Shown piece by piece: positions 1-13,684 of a stretch of 64,000 bases of DNA. The position numbers and the translations under genes are program-made. Source of the DNA: Strobilurus pachycystidiatus (Eukaryota > Basidiomycota > Agaricomycetes > Agaricales > Physalacriaceae); assembly GCA_019915135.1 (NCBI GenBank), contig JAHLMK010000001.1, forward strand, positions 5,332,001 to 5,396,000. Direction: 5' to 3'. How positions within the stretch are numbered: position 1 is the stretch's first letter; each line of letters begins with the position of its first letter. The notes beneath the pieces are model-generated. The model saw only the letters and a list, made by a program, of their open reading frames with translations. It did no database searches and was not told the DNA's origin.

Positions 1-1
1 T

Positions 2-268
2 ACAGACGTGGCGCTGCTTGCCCAGACACAATGCGGCGACATGGCAGTCGCCTGGCCCACCACCTGCACCGGCATATACAGCGTACAAACCGTCAATGGG
101 AACCCGGAAGTGGTGTTGCCTCCGGAGGCAGTCACGACTGTGAACCCACTCTACATGAATAGGGCAGATCGTCGGGATGGATACGTCGGGAACGGAAGGG
201 CTAATATCAAGCTGAAGGGGAAGAGAGGAAGCGCTCTTTTGACGTTCAATGGCGAACATGGACTGTAA
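2..268 (+). CDS. 3' end of an unidentified gene (partial, runs off the left edge)
   Basis: An open frame enters from the left edge and ends at TAA 266-268. It encodes about 88 residues with no start codon of its own that I trust, so this is probably a last exon. The peptide has three cysteines (ALLAQTQCGDMAV, then PTTCTG), no clear membrane segment and a basic stretch (KLKGKRGS) near the end. I do not recognise the family. The stretch after the stop looks like a 3' untranslated region. An upstream sequence would be needed to know the protein. The call rests only on the open frame and its protein-like composition. Confidence 0.4.
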   Translation, partial: TDVALLAQTQCGDMAVAWPTTCTGIYSVQTVNGNPEVVLPPEAVTTVNPLYMNRADRRDGYVGNGRANIKLKGKRGSALLTFNGEHGL

Positions 269-1374
269 GGCCTCCAAGTATTTCTCTTTCATCTTGTCAA
301 TTTACGGAGTGTTGGTTCTCATGTCTGTACTTACTGTGATCTTGTCAGCTCTCATTAATGTTCATTACAGTGGCACATTTATCTTATCAGCGCACTTGTT
401 TAGTCCCCCTTCCTCTTCTAAGCGCCCGTCAAGGATCTAGTCATGCCAGCAGACGCCATGATGCATGGTGCAGGATGAACGGGACTTACGAAGGTTGAAC
501 CACACTCTCACACGTTGATCGCGGAACGATGATTGTTGATCCAGTGAAAGTTCAAAATCTAGTCTTCCAGGCAAGGAATAGCGTCGTGTCGACTCAGATT
601 ACAAGATGTCCCGTGAGGATTGTCGCTCTGCTTCTCTTGTCGCGAACTCCAAATTCACAAGCTCCAGCTTCGCTACGGAGGAAATTTTGAGCTTCTTCTA
701 CATAGTCGTCAGGCAAGTGGTCTCAGACAACTTAGGACACGGCGTGCAAAGCGCGTCCATATTCTGTCACAATCCTGTCAAGAGATTGCTATGGGCTCTG
801 TTTAATTGATTTCTGTGTATGCGTCGACAACGGAACGGACCGACCCATGCACGAGGAGGTATATTGATGTATCAAATATGTATGTTGACCATTAACGGTC
901 GCGTCTGGTCGCGTTCTAAGTAGAGTTGGAAATGCGTTCGTAGCGTGTGCGCAGTAAAGTTTAGGCGATCGACGATCACCTACTTCTTTTCTTTTCACCA
1001 ACCATGACCATCCAAGATACTTATACTGCTATCTGGCCGCGCGCTCCGAGCGCGCCATTCCCGTCGTCGACAGGAAGGTCGCCTCCAGGAAATAACGGCG
1101 CTGCATTGCCGGATCCGAGCCCGGAGCCCGTATTAGTCCAGGAGAGACGATTCACCAATTCCTTTGCGTAACTTCAGGCGTTGGCAGCACCGCTTTCAGC
1201 CGGCATGCATGATTCGCGTTTCACTTCCAATGCCATGCCGCCTTGCGTGACGACACTTCCAGACCGCTACGAGAATAATCCCGGACTGTATTGAGGGCGT
1301 TTTAGACCGAAATGCACATGTCCGCCGAAACGTGACAGGCATCACTGCCCCGTCCTTTCTTTCCCTCGACGACG
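269..1374. other. Intergenic region between the left-edge gene and the chitin synthase
   Basis: No frame longer than about 70 codons looks like protein here. The last few hundred bases are presumably the promoter and 5' leader of the chitin synthase gene. I saw no repeat, RNA gene or clear TATA box. Confidence 0.5.
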
Positions 1375-4300
1375 ATGGACCGTCACTCGAGCGTCGCCAC
1401 GCGCTTCGAAACGGTCACCGACATCTCCAAACTATCCTCCATTGCCGACGATGTCATCCTAGCCTGCCTGCGCCAACGATTCCTTACGGACAACATCTAC
1501 ACATTGGTTGGCTCTTCGGGACTCGTCGCCTTCAACCCACACAAGTACATCACTTCCAACTCTGACGCCGTACTACAGCAGTATGCTGCCGATTACCGCG
1601 ACACAGACCGAAACAAGGAAAAGCTACCCCCACATATATTCCAGCACGCCAATAATGCCTACTATCACATGAGGAGGACGACACAAGACGAATGTATAGT
1701 GTTCAGGTACGAGCGAAATATCCTTGGCTCCAACCTGCTTGCTAATTGAGCACATTGCAGTGGTGAAACCTCCAGCGGGAAATCCGAAAATCGACGCTTA
1801 GCGATCAAAAGCATCCTCGAGCTCAGTGTGCCCAACCCAGGCAAAAAGGGTGCCAAGCTCAGTTCCCAAATTCCTGCCGCCGAATTCGTTCTAGAATCTT
1901 TCGGCAACTCTCGTACTCTCTTCAACGCTAACGCCTCGCGTTTCGGGAAATACACCGAGCTACAGTTCAGCGAGCGTGGGCGGGTATGCGGAGTGAAAAC
2001 CATCGATTACTACCTCGAACGGAATCGGGTTTGCAGCGTCCCCTCAGGTGAACGGAATTTCCACATTTTCTACTACCTCGTCGCCGGTGCATCACCAGAC
2101 GAGCGGGCCCATCTGCATTTGGGTGATAAAACCCCATACCGATACCTTGGGAACACTTCCAGGCCTGGGAACGGACCACAGGATAATGACCATGTCCGGT
2201 TCGACCAGCTAAAGATGGCCTTGAAGTCCATTGGCTTCTCGAAGCGGCATGTGGCACAAACGTGCCAGCTTCTTGCTGCCATCTTGCATTTGGGAAATCT
2301 GGAGTTTGTTGTGGATCGGCATAGGAACGAGGATGCCGCCGTTGTGCGGAACACTGATGGGTTGAGCGTCGTTGCTGAATTCTTAGGCGTCCACGCTGCA
2401 GATCTAGAGACGGCCCTGTCCTACAAAACGAAGCTGGTCAAGAAGGAGCTGTGCACGGTATTCCTCGATGCTGATGGAGCGTCGGATAACCGAGACGACC
2501 TTGCAAAGACGCTGTACTCCCTCCTCTTCGCTTGGGTGAACGAGCACATCAATCAGCGTCTCTGCAAGGATGACTTCTCCACCTTCATCGGACTCCTTGA
2601 TCTACCTGGACCTCAAGACATGTCCAGTCGTCCGAACTCCCTTGACCAATTTTGTGTCAATTTTGCCAACGAACGCCTTCATCATTGGGTCCAGCATTCA
2701 ATCTTCGAGAGTAAAGCGGACGAGTATGCCACCGAGGGCGTATCCCAGTTTGTTCCCAAACTGCCCTACTTCGACAACTCTGAATGTCTGCGCGTGCTGC
2801 AGAATCGCCCCGGCGGACTTATTCATATCATGGATGACCAGGCTCGGCGCATGCCCAAGAAGACGGACCACTCGATGGTGGAAGCCTTCCAGAAACGTTG
2901 GGGGAATCACACGTCCTTCAAGGCTGGTTCCATGGATCGTGCCGGCTTCCCGACCTTCGTTGTCAGCCATTATCATGGGTCGGTCACCTACTCCGCGGAG
3001 GGCTTCCTTGAGCGTAATCTAGACGCACTCAATCCCGACTTTGTTTCGCTGCTAAGAGGTGCAGCAGATAAGTTGGAGGGGACCGGGTCGGAGAATCCTT
3101 TTGTGAAGGGTCTATTTTCGGCGAAGGCAATCGCCACGCAGGCTCACCCTCGGCACGAGGAGACGATTGTCGCAGCACAGCAGGGGGTCAAGCCAATGCG
3201 TGCTCCGTCCATGCGGAGGAGGAGTAACATCAGGAAGTCGGTGAGGGATAGCCGCATCGATGTAGAGGAGACGGTGAAGGAAGAGGACGACACTACGTCG
3301 ACGAGTACTTGTGTTGCTGGGGAGTTCAAATCCGCGCTCGACACGTTGTTTGAGACGCTTGACGAGACGCAGGTGTGGTATGTCTTCTGCATCAACCCCA
3401 ACGACTCCCAGCTGCCGAATCAGCTCGAAGGGCGAAGTGTGAGAGGACAGTTGCGGAGCATGGGAATACCGGAGATCGCGAAGCAGGCTGTGAACACGTT
3501 CGAGGTTGGCATGTCGCCGTCGGAGTTTTGTGAACGATATGCGGCGTGTCTCGACGATGCTAGCGTGGAGGAGTCGGGAGATCCCCAGGATCGCGTCGAA
3601 AGCGCTGCCATGGCTTTTGGGCTGGGAGAATCCGACGCCGTCCTAGGTCAAAATAAGGTCTGAACAAGCTTCTAGCTAGAAAGACGTATCACTGACTTTC
3701 CGTAGGTTTACCTTTCTCAATGGGCTTTCCACCTCTTCGAGGATTTCCTTCGTGCCCGAGATGTCGATGAACAAAAGCGTAATCGCACGCGCGAAGCCGA
3801 TCTGCAAGCTGGACTCAACGATGGCGATCCCTACGGTCCTTATGCGTCAACACCTCAACAAGAGGAGCAGGACCAGCTTTGGACTCAAGGAGAGGGCGCG
3901 TCGACCGCTGCTCTTCCTTTGGTCGCCAATGCAGCTCCTGGACCCTTTAGACGCGCTGACTTGTACAACGACGAATTTGAGAACCGATCTCTTCGCAGTG
4001 ACGACGTGAGTCAGCGCGACGATGGACTGTCGGAGTATGGCTCCGAGTCCTATGCGCCTTCGCGTAATATGTTCCAGGCCACGGACAAGAAGATTTTGGC
4101 GGATAAGGAGGTGCTGCCAGGGGAGGTTCAGGAGGGAGAGACCACGGAAATAATCAAGGAGTCTTCTGCGCGTCGTCGTTGGGTTGCCCTTTGCTGGATG
4201 TTGACCTTCTGGGTGCCGTCGTTCCTGCTGAAGTATATCGGCCGCATGAAGCGCATGGACGTCCGCCAGGCCTGGCGGGAGAAGCTTGCCCTGAACATGC

Positions 4301-7300
4301 TCATCTGGTTCGTTTGCGCCTGCACTGTCTTCGTCATCATCTTCCTCGGGAACTTGATTTGCCCCACGCAGCATGTGTATAGCGAGGGGGAACTCAGCCA
4401 ATACAACGCCAAGTCGGACCTAGTGTACACCTCTATCCGTGGCGAGGTGTTCGATCTTGGTGTCATCACATCTCAGCATCTGCGCGCTGTCAGTGTCGTG
4501 CCGAAGACGATGATTCTCAAGTATGGTGGGACTTCGTCGGATAACATCTTCCCGGTCCAGGTTCGTCCTACTCTCACCTTCGTTTCCCACTTTGACGTTC
4601 ATTTTCACATAGGTCAGCGCCCTCTGCAACGGCATCGATGGGACTGTGAGCCCCTACGTTACATTGGATTCCGCCAATAACACGGATCCAAATGCGGCTT
4701 ACCATGACTTCCGTGTCTTCACAAATGACTCGCGCCCCGATTGGTACTGGGAGACCATGGTTCAGATGCGCTGGACTGCTCGTGTTGGGTTTCTGGGATA
4801 CACCCCAGGCGACATCAGAAACAAAGCATCAACTGGTAGCTCAATCGGCGTTTACAAGGGCCTGGTGTACGACGTTAGCACGTATACCACCTTCCCACCA
4901 GCAGTCCGTAGTCCGCAGGGTACTCAGGCGCCGGCAGACACGAATCCGAATTTTATGCATCCAGCCGTCCTCGATGTTTTCAAATTTGCGGCCGGTGGTG
5001 ACGTCACGAACAAACTGGACAACCTGAACCTTGATCCCGCTATTCTACAGCGTCAGAAGGTCTGTCTACGGAATCTGTTCCTCGTCGGAAAGGTGGACAA
5101 TCGACAGTCCGCCCGGTGTCAGTTTTCAAAGTACCTTTTGCTGGTCATTGCCATCGTGATGGTTTCAATCATTGGCTTCAAGTTCTTGTCTGCGCTCAAC
5201 TTCAGTGCCGTGCGTGCGCCGGAGGATCATGATAAGTTCGTCATTTGCCAGGTGCCATGTTATACCGAAGGAGAATCTTCGTTGCGGACAACCATTGACT
5301 CGTTGGCTCGCCTCAATTACGACGACAAGAGGAAGCTTCTCCTTGTCATCTGCGATGGAATGATTGTTGGATCTGGCAACGACCGTCCGACGCCGCGTAT
5401 TGTACTTGATATCTTAGGATCCGATCCCAATCTGGACCCAGAGCCTCTAAGCTTCCTCTCGCTTGGAGAGGGTGCCAAACAGCATAACATGGGCAAGGTC
5501 TATTCGGGTCTTTACGAGTGTGCAGGACATGTTGTCCCTTACCTCGTCGTCGTCAAAGTTGGAAAACCAACCGAGCGGCAGCGTCCCGGTAATCGAGGAA
5601 AGCGTGATTCTCAGATGGTCGTGATGCATTTCTTGAACAAGGTATGAATTCGATGGCGTCGGTGATGTCTTTGCTGATCCAGATCGACAGGTTCACTTCA
5701 ATTCGCCGATGAATCCCATGGAACTCGAGATGTACCATCAGATCAAGAACGTTATTGGTGTGAATCCGACATTCTACGAATACCTCTTCACCATCGACGC
5801 TGATACCACTGTCGATCCGTATTCGGTCAACAGGCTTATATCCTCGTATGTTGTACCCCCCGACGATGTCCGCAGTCCCTTGACTTTCGTTCTTGCAGGA
5901 TGATACGCGACAAGAAGCTACTTGGTGTCTGTGGGGAGACCTCCCTCGCCAACGCCAAACATTCGATCATCACGATGATGCAGGTCTACGAGTACTTCAT
6001 CTCACATCATATGGCCAAGGCTTTCGAGAGTTTGTTCGGTTCCGTGACCTGTCTTCCCGGTTGCTTTACCCTTTTCCGACTACGCACCTCGGACACTCAG
6101 AAACCTCTTTTGATCTCGCACCAGATCATTAGGGACTACTCCGAAAATCGCGTCGACACTCTGCATATGAAGAACCTTCTGCATCTCGGTGAAGATCGAT
6201 ACTTGACAACGCTTCTGCTCAAGCACTTCCCACTGTTCAAGACGCAGTTCGTGCGTGATGCCCGAGCTTACACTGTCGCGCCCGACGACTGGAAGGTCCT
6301 GTTATCGCAGCGACGACGCTGGATCAACTCCACTGTCCACAATTTGGGAGAACTCGTCTTCTTAGACCAGTTATGCGGCTTCTGTTGTTTCTCGATGCGT
6401 TTCGTGGTCATGATTGATCTCGTTTCGACGATCACCCAGCCTATCATGTTGGTTTATGTACGTTATCCATTCTATAGCTTGATCTCTCGCCTAATTCTTG
6501 CACAGATCGTTTACCTCATCTACCTCATCGTCGGGGAGGACAAAGGGTTCCCTATGACGTCTATTATCATGTTAGCCGCCATCTACGGTCTCCAAGCCTT
6601 GGTCTTCATATTCCGGCAAAAGTGGGACATGATCGGATGGATGCTCTTTTATTTCTTGGCTTTCCCTATCTTCACGTTCTTGTTGCCGCTATATTCGTTC
6701 TGGAAGATGGACGACTTCTCGTGGGGTGCTACGCGTTTGGTCATGGGTGAAGCTGGAAAGAAGATGATTGTTCACGTAGGTTTCGGTCCTCTTGACTTAG
6801 GGCTTTTCTCATCGTTCTGTAGGATGAGGGTAAATTCGATCCTCGCTCGATACCGCTCAAGTCCTGGAATGATTATGTACGGCCATTTCCTTTTGGGTCA
6901 CAGTGTAGATCCCTAACCGCGCTTTGTAGGAAAATGAACTCTGGGATCAGGAGTCGAATCATAGCATTGGTTCTTGGGTTCCGCCGTCGAAAATGAAGGA
7001 AAACAACGCATACGCGGAGTCCTATACAGCGTCGTTGTATGGACGGGAGACCTATTACGATCCCGGTGCCCGGATACATGCTGAATCGCCAGCTCCGTCG
7101 AAGCAGATGTATTCCGGCTACGGCTCTGGTCGCAATACGCCGATGGGCTACCAGCAGCCGTACACAGATTATTCATCTCTACCGAGTGATGGGGAATTGG
7201 AACAAGAGCTGAGAGCTGTCTTGCGCACTGCGGATCTGAACAGCGTGACGAAGAAGGATCTGAGAAGGCATCTAGAGGAGAAGTTCAATGTTGACTTGAC

Positions 7301-7358
7301 GGAGAAGAAGAGCGCTATCAATGCGATTGTGGATAGGTTGCTTTCTGATAATTTTTGA
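1375..7358 (+). CDS. Chitin synthase with N-terminal myosin motor-like domain (class V/VI type)
   Basis: Polymerises UDP-N-acetylglucosamine into chitin at the plasma membrane; the motor-like domain is known in this family to aid delivery to or retention at growth sites. Nine exons give 1859 residues. Introns: 1707-1760, 3658-3705, 4561-4612, 5642-5690, 5846-5898, 6458-6505, 6776-6822, 6877-6929. Motor domain about 1-740: P-loop GETSSGKSE at 112-120 and switch-I-like NANASRFGK at 166-174; switch II is only DLPGPQ at 391-396, where myosins have DxxGFE. Two membrane segments at about 902-922 and 937-961, then a cytochrome b5-like region, another membrane segment near 1203-1224, and the catalytic domain with GEDRY (1520-1524) and QRRRW (1560-1564). 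Further membrane helices follow. A DEK_C domain (about 1804-1857) ends the protein, as usual in this class. The start is the first ATG before the motor. All junctions keep phase. Confidence 0.95.
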
Positions 7359-10300
7359 TTGGGACTTTCGAGTACAGAATTGTTATACATAATGATGGAC
7401 TACGCTATGGACTGGTACCTACTACGCTTTCTGTATTGCTTATGTACTGCTCACGAATTGGACACCCGACGGTGCATGGGGTGAGACGATGTTGGATGAG
7501 TTACTTCTATGATTTTTATTGATAGGTGTGGCGCAAGTCGTGGGTCTTTGTTAGTGTTCTTGTCTTGTATCAATCACCTTTCTGGGCAGTGCTGCTCTGC
7601 GTCATTCTGATGGACACACGAACTGCGCCACCATCACGACTCGCTGTCAAGGGAGCTCGGGTCCTTTCACACCAGACCTTATCTCCCGCCAATACAAAAC
7701 CGGTGAGATAGATCAAACAATCACAGCAACGAAGTGCTCATTGGCTGATTCAGTGATGGCTATCCTGCTCGCAATGCGGTGACAGACAGGTGACTGACGG
7801 CATTCTGTCGCGTCCACCACATACCATCACTGTCTATATGTGGCGCCGGCCGACCGACGATCCTACCGCTTTGGCCTCTGCATGTGGCGTTTCTTGTCTT
7901 TCTATCGTATCTAGTGCATTCGGCTGTCAATAGAATATGAATGAAGACTATTCTGATGTTTTGAGGAGCAAATTGTAGAGGTGTGCAGAAAGCCAGAATC
8001 GGAGCGCGGACGCACGGCCGGCCCTACCGGGAGGCCTGTCCAACTTGCGTGTTCCCATCTCCCTCTGCCTACCTCCACGATTCCTCACATCTACACGCCC
8101 AGTCTCTGCATCATCATCTGCAAGGCCGTGTTTTCTGTATTCAACCGTATCGATGCGAATAACGAATTCTACTCGCTGTCCCCCAGTCTCCGCTTACAAC
8201 AGCGTGACTGCGCATAGTCGGGACAGCACGGACAGCATTCGTCCACCAACCACCATACAAACAACCAGGATTGGTCTCAGACAATCCTCGGGCGTCTGGA
8301 GCAGCAAGCAACGGGGATTGTGGCCGTCATCGTCGCGCAATCCACGAGTGTCACTTGGCGGCCGCCAGGTGTCGGGCAATAGCAGCGACGGCGGAACATC
8401 TACCTTGTAAGCAGGAACCGCATTGCTCTATATGTCCACTCATGTCTGTTGGTATAGCCATGTTGCGAAGAACGTGTGGGTTGTTGGCTGCCATTGGTGT
8501 CGCACTCGGTCAAAGCGTCGCCCACATGGCACCGAAGAGTCTTCCCTGTGTCGTCGGTGACCCAGTAGTATGCAGGGGATTTACTGTAGAACCGAGCTTT
8601 TTTTTTCTTGAGGTGCGTAGGGTTTCTATTTTTCTCTTCATCGCTGACATGGACTATGTCTAACCAGGTAGGCAATTGATCAACCTCTGCTAGTCAAGAC
8701 GAAAATGCACGGCAGCATCCTAGGGCATTCGTGTCAGCTTTTTGTCCTGCGGAAGGCTGACTGACCCACACCATCGCTTCACAATTCTCCCCCGCCAATT
8801 GAAGTCCAGACACTCGTTCGTAGAGGACGAACCCTCGCGTCCTCCATCCTGCGCATCTCTCCTCTTTTCTTCGCCCTGAGTGACTCATCCTGGTCCATCT
8901 TTCGACGCTATTACATCGTGTTATCATCCTGTAGGCGAAGACCATCAGCTCAAAGAGCATGTGCCAACATATATGCACTACAGTTTAGTGGCACCAGTGG
9001 CAACCGGAGGCATTTCCAAGGGAAGGTTGAAGAGGCACCCGAGTAGTCGTAAGGAGGACATTCGAGAGTTAAGAGCACCAGAGACAGCCCAGAGACCACA
9101 GCAGCCAGTGTACGGCGGACTGCTGTTGCCAGAGAAATCTGAATTGCCGAGTCCTGGTGCTTTAGTGGGGGGGAAGATTGGGATGGATCCGTGATGGTCT
9201 GAGAGAGAACCGGTGAGTCCTTGTCCGCGATTCGTGTATATTGAAGTATCAAGAGGATAACAAAGCCGAAACGAAACAAGAGCACCAAGAAGGGGACGAG
9301 ATACTTGCGTCCGGATTTCAAATCAAGCTGCTCGCTCCTGGATATGAATCGGATTTCCTACCTTTCGCAGTCGCTATAATCACCTCTAAATCTGAGTCGC
9401 TACAGCTATTGGAGCTAACAGTGGCATGTTATCGACCAGTAAGTTCAATGCCAATCGCTGCAACAGGATGTGTGCTAAACATGAGCGCTTCGTTGATCAG
9501 GCTCTCTGTTCTCGTCCACCTCGAGGATTCGCCACCGAAGAGGGTCGTTGACTAGTCGTCGTCGAGTACAGAAGAGGACTTGTTTTTGATGGATGCTTTG
9601 ATCGCATCGTCGCGGCTGATATTCACGTTGATGTGACAGGGCTGTGACGCGGCCGACATGAAACCAGTGCTCTTTCTATCGCCAGACAAACCCGTACGCG
9701 GCGATACGGCACCTCCCAAGACTTGTCTCTCATCGACAATAATCGCGTTTTCCTGAAATTCACCTCTGATTCTTTACGGAGCTGGTATGCTGTTTTCTTT
9801 GTTGCTGTCTGTATGACCTTACTGATATTCTTCGCTCAGCGCGAATACGGTCAATCGGTGTTGGTGCTTCGCTTATACTCGGGCACGATATCTAGCGAAA
9901 TCGGACCAACACTCGTCCGCTAGTCATACCAAGGCAGGAGTGGCAGTCTCCAGGGACACAACCGACTTTCCGAAGTTTGATTTGCACGGACACCACGACC
10001 GCTCATCTGTCAATTCTTCGAGGAGCACAAGAAGCAGTTTTGCAGCGCGACGGGCTTCAACATGCTGTAGGCCGGCAACTGGACGATCTACGCACGTGGA
10101 GGGTGCAAGCTCACAGCCTATGCTGCTCTGCGGTGTAGACGCGGCACCTACAAATTTGCTCATACCGCTCACATGGTCAATCACTTGCTTGAGGTCGCAT
10201 CATGCAACCTCCTTTCAGATCGGGCGTCGACTCGTGTTATAGTCGTCCTCTGACCTTTCGGCTTAGGACGGATGGGCTGTCCTACCCGATCCACCGTCTC

Positions 10301-13300
10301 AAGGATCAAACGCGCAAGGACGAATATTTGCCTTAGAGGTTCAATCTCACAGCGCTGAAATTAGCTTGAGGAACATCATATTAGTTTCTTCCTCGCAGCC
10401 CTCGAGCACTATCAGGCGATTCAATGGAAACATCCGGTGTTAGGCGTCGTTGCACGGCTTTGGCGCCTTTTTCAGTAGAGGTCAACCGAGGCTTCTCTTG
10501 CGGTTTGACATTGAAACTACGCTGGCGATGGAGCCCTGCTCGAACTGGTGAGCACTTTGTTCTTGCCTCGCGTTCATTTCGATGATGCTTATCGGACCTC
10601 ATTGTTTGAAGTCGTGGCATGGCTTGGTTCAACGACGACATCAAACTTCCTGCCACTGAACTGAGGCATCAACTACATCTTCGCGTCCTTTCGAGGGTTT
10701 CCCTCACAACCTTGCTTACTGTCGCTGAGCGAAAGGTCACTGGTTGTCGACCTCGTCCTTGTCACCCTGGAGCGTCAAACTGGGGAGATGCCAGCTTGGA
10801 TCGTGCATGTGCACATCATTCGACACACCTTTGAGGTTTCTTGTAGCTCTCAAGGCTTCCAGTAGGCTCTTCTCTTGTGTGTTGCATAGTGCCGGAGGTG
10901 TGATGATGCTGCGTTCGAAGATGGCTTGCACGTGGCTAGTGCTGAGAACGATTTTAGGGTTTCAAGTGGCGACTCCCAGCAGGGTGCTTGCCCCAGTTTT
11001 GGGAGTCCAGCCTTCCCTTGTTGGCTACTGGCGTTTGAATGGACGCCCAGTAACACGGACGTGGCAACGACAAAGCGTCGACCTCATTGGAACAATAGAC
11101 AAGGCACCGGAAGATTGATGTTGTCAATGTAAGTTCAGACGTGGTTGTTGAGAAAGAAGAAGGCGCTGATGGTTGCTATTCTACAGTTGCGCCGAGACTA
11201 GTCTATGTAGAGAGGACAGGAGAAAAGGATATAAAGAGAAACATCAAATGGGGAGGGACTATCATCTTTCACCCCCACACCCATTTCGACCCATCATCGC
11301 CTCTTCGCTCCTGCTCCGCACAAAGAGCACCCAGCTACGATAGGTCAGTCTCAAAGCTCTAGCAGTCAAGTGGGATGTACTTACGGTGCCCTGGGTCCAC
11401 GCAGGACCCGTTCGCTGCCTCGTTCTCCTTGTGCACGGCACCGTTTGTTTCTATCCCATTCCGCCAGGGACTCTGTGGGTGACTGGCGTATCCGCCCACC
11501 AGATTTATCGGTTGGATGCCTTGGGACGCTACGCACAAGTCAGACGGATGTCGAGGCTTGAACTTTCGGGCTGGGGTGCTTACGCTCATATGGATAGTAC
11601 GGGGGGGCGCCATTGGAGGAGGGATTCGACGTCGTCGCATGTGGAGACGGTGCTGGGGGAGAATTAGCTGATGATAGAGCGACGAGAAAGCAAGGACAAC
11701 GGACTACTGTTGGTGGCGTAGGCGTTCATAGTGTTCACTTTCCTGCAAGGCGGTCAACGGGCGATACTTCTACAGTCGGCGGCAACACTCACTCGCAACG
11801 CTTGAGATTCGGTGGTTGTGTGTTTGTTTGGGGCTTGGAGATAGGGCTATTCGACTGCATTAGCGACGACATTGACCGGGGACGATCATTATTCTTACCT
11901 TGCGGCTGAGTGTCTTGCTTGGAGCTGAATAGGCAAAACGGCGGCTCTCGATTCGTCAATCTGTGGTCACAGCGACGGTGAAGTGGGTGGGTTGGGCGTC
12001 GAAGTGTTGACGGCTGGTGGTGGTCGGGGCGAACGTAGGATGAGACGTCACGAGAGGAATCAGCGCCTTTTTGGCTTCGGAGTCGGGAACATCGTTGTCG
12101 CATCATCCTTCGTGCGCACACCCACCAAGAAATCGCAAAAACACGGAAAAATCGCGTCGCAGACGTTCATTTTAGTGGAATTTATGTTGATTTTTCGAAA
12201 ATATATTATGAACTTCTTGCCAGTCTAAAAATGTTCTCATAAAAGATATTGTTGCTCCTGGTCAGGTCTCGGATCTAAGTGTATTTGCTCCTGCTGCTTG
12301 TATCGTATTCTTGCAGCTTGTAAAGCGTTGCGGAATGCTATCCGAAGGTGATTAGTCGCAATATAATCTCTCGGTGAATATTTCTCTTCTGAATGATGGA
12401 TTTCGGCCAGCAATGTCCGTCGGAGATTGAAACTGCGAAGCGCCTCACATGAGAAAGCTTTTGTGGGTTTGGAACATCCGTATTCTCTGTGATCCTTTGG
12501 AAATGTGTCGTATGTACATGCGTGTCTTTTTCGGTGTGCTCCGACCGAAATGGCGGGAAGGGCGTGGAGAAATATACTCATATGCATGCATTGAACATTG
12601 AACGCGTCCAGGCTTCTGAGCCGGAGGGCTCAGTGCCAGCATCAAGAGCAGGTGCGCGACGCAAAGTTTGTACGTGTCTCTGACGCGCTAGGCCAAGCTC
12701 AGTCACTTGATCGTTCCGCTCCTGTCCGAGATCGACCATATTCGTACACCTCCGCACCGCCAATCAGGGCTTATTCGGCGACTTGAGTCATCATCTAGCA
12801 TTCATTGTAGTTAATTTACATCTAATCTAACAAGTTTGTAGCATCGGAACACCTTCACATCCTTTCTGTGGCGCACAATATGTGAAAATGTGACTGAACT
12901 TGGTTTCCCCCGCTCTGAACTCGATGCTTGGACTAGGAGTGAGGACAGAGCGACCAGGGAGATGTCCTTCTGATAGCAAACATATATGGTACAGCTGCAA
13001 TAGGCCGATGATTATCGGCAACACGTTTTGTGACCAACCCTCTAGGCTCTGAGGCCTCATGTTTGTCGTCTATGCTTCTTGACTGTCGCCCTAACGCCGA
13101 TTGGAATGACAGACAACATCTTGCCAGCGTGCTGTGCATCCCCGGTCCAACACCAAGTCGATGGAGTTCTTGGAGGGTCCATCGCTCCGGCTCATGACGG
13201 TCATTGCCCGTCCTCCTTCTTCACTTGGGGTGGGAGGGCACTGGCCAAGATAGCCTAATGACATAGTCTGCTTACCCTCTCTGTGATAGCGGCCTGTGCT

Positions 13301-13684
13301 ATTTCACTGTCCTTGCTGTCGAAAGATCCCGGAATGACTCAACAGCTTTCGGATCCCAGCAAAGGTCACACACCGGATTCCCCAAATGGGTCTCTTGCCA
13401 CCTCAAGGCGTGCTGCTCGTCGTCCTCCTTATCCTCGGGCAAGCCACTTTCCCTACCACGAACATGCCCTTGAAACATCCCCACGAATGACGCCACGACC
13501 GAAAGAAAATGAGGCGGCCTACATTCTTACCGCCGCGCGCTTCATATACAGGTGGAGAGACAAGGACATCAGCGGATCACAAGAGAGATCTCCGATGTTA
13601 TTGTCCCTCGGTCCTGAGGATCAGCGCCGTCTTATTATTGTGCATTTCAAGATCAACTCAGGAAGGATGATATTGACAAGCAAA
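7359..13684. other. Gene-poor 6.3-kb stretch
   Basis: Between the chitin synthase and the MYND gene no frame exceeds about 150 codons on either strand, and I could not join exons into a recognisable protein. The first few hundred bases are the chitin synthase 3' region. A hydrophobic open frame on the minus strand at 8950-9321 lacks an ATG and may be a relic of a membrane protein. No long repeat, tRNA or transposase was seen. The stretch may hold decayed genes, long untranslated RNA, or transposon debris beyond recognition. Confidence 0.4.

Noticed and set aside
8950..9321. Minus-strand hydrophobic frame resembling the first helices of a transporter
   Set aside because: It lacks an ATG, and no following transporter domain is present within several kilobases; at most a relic.
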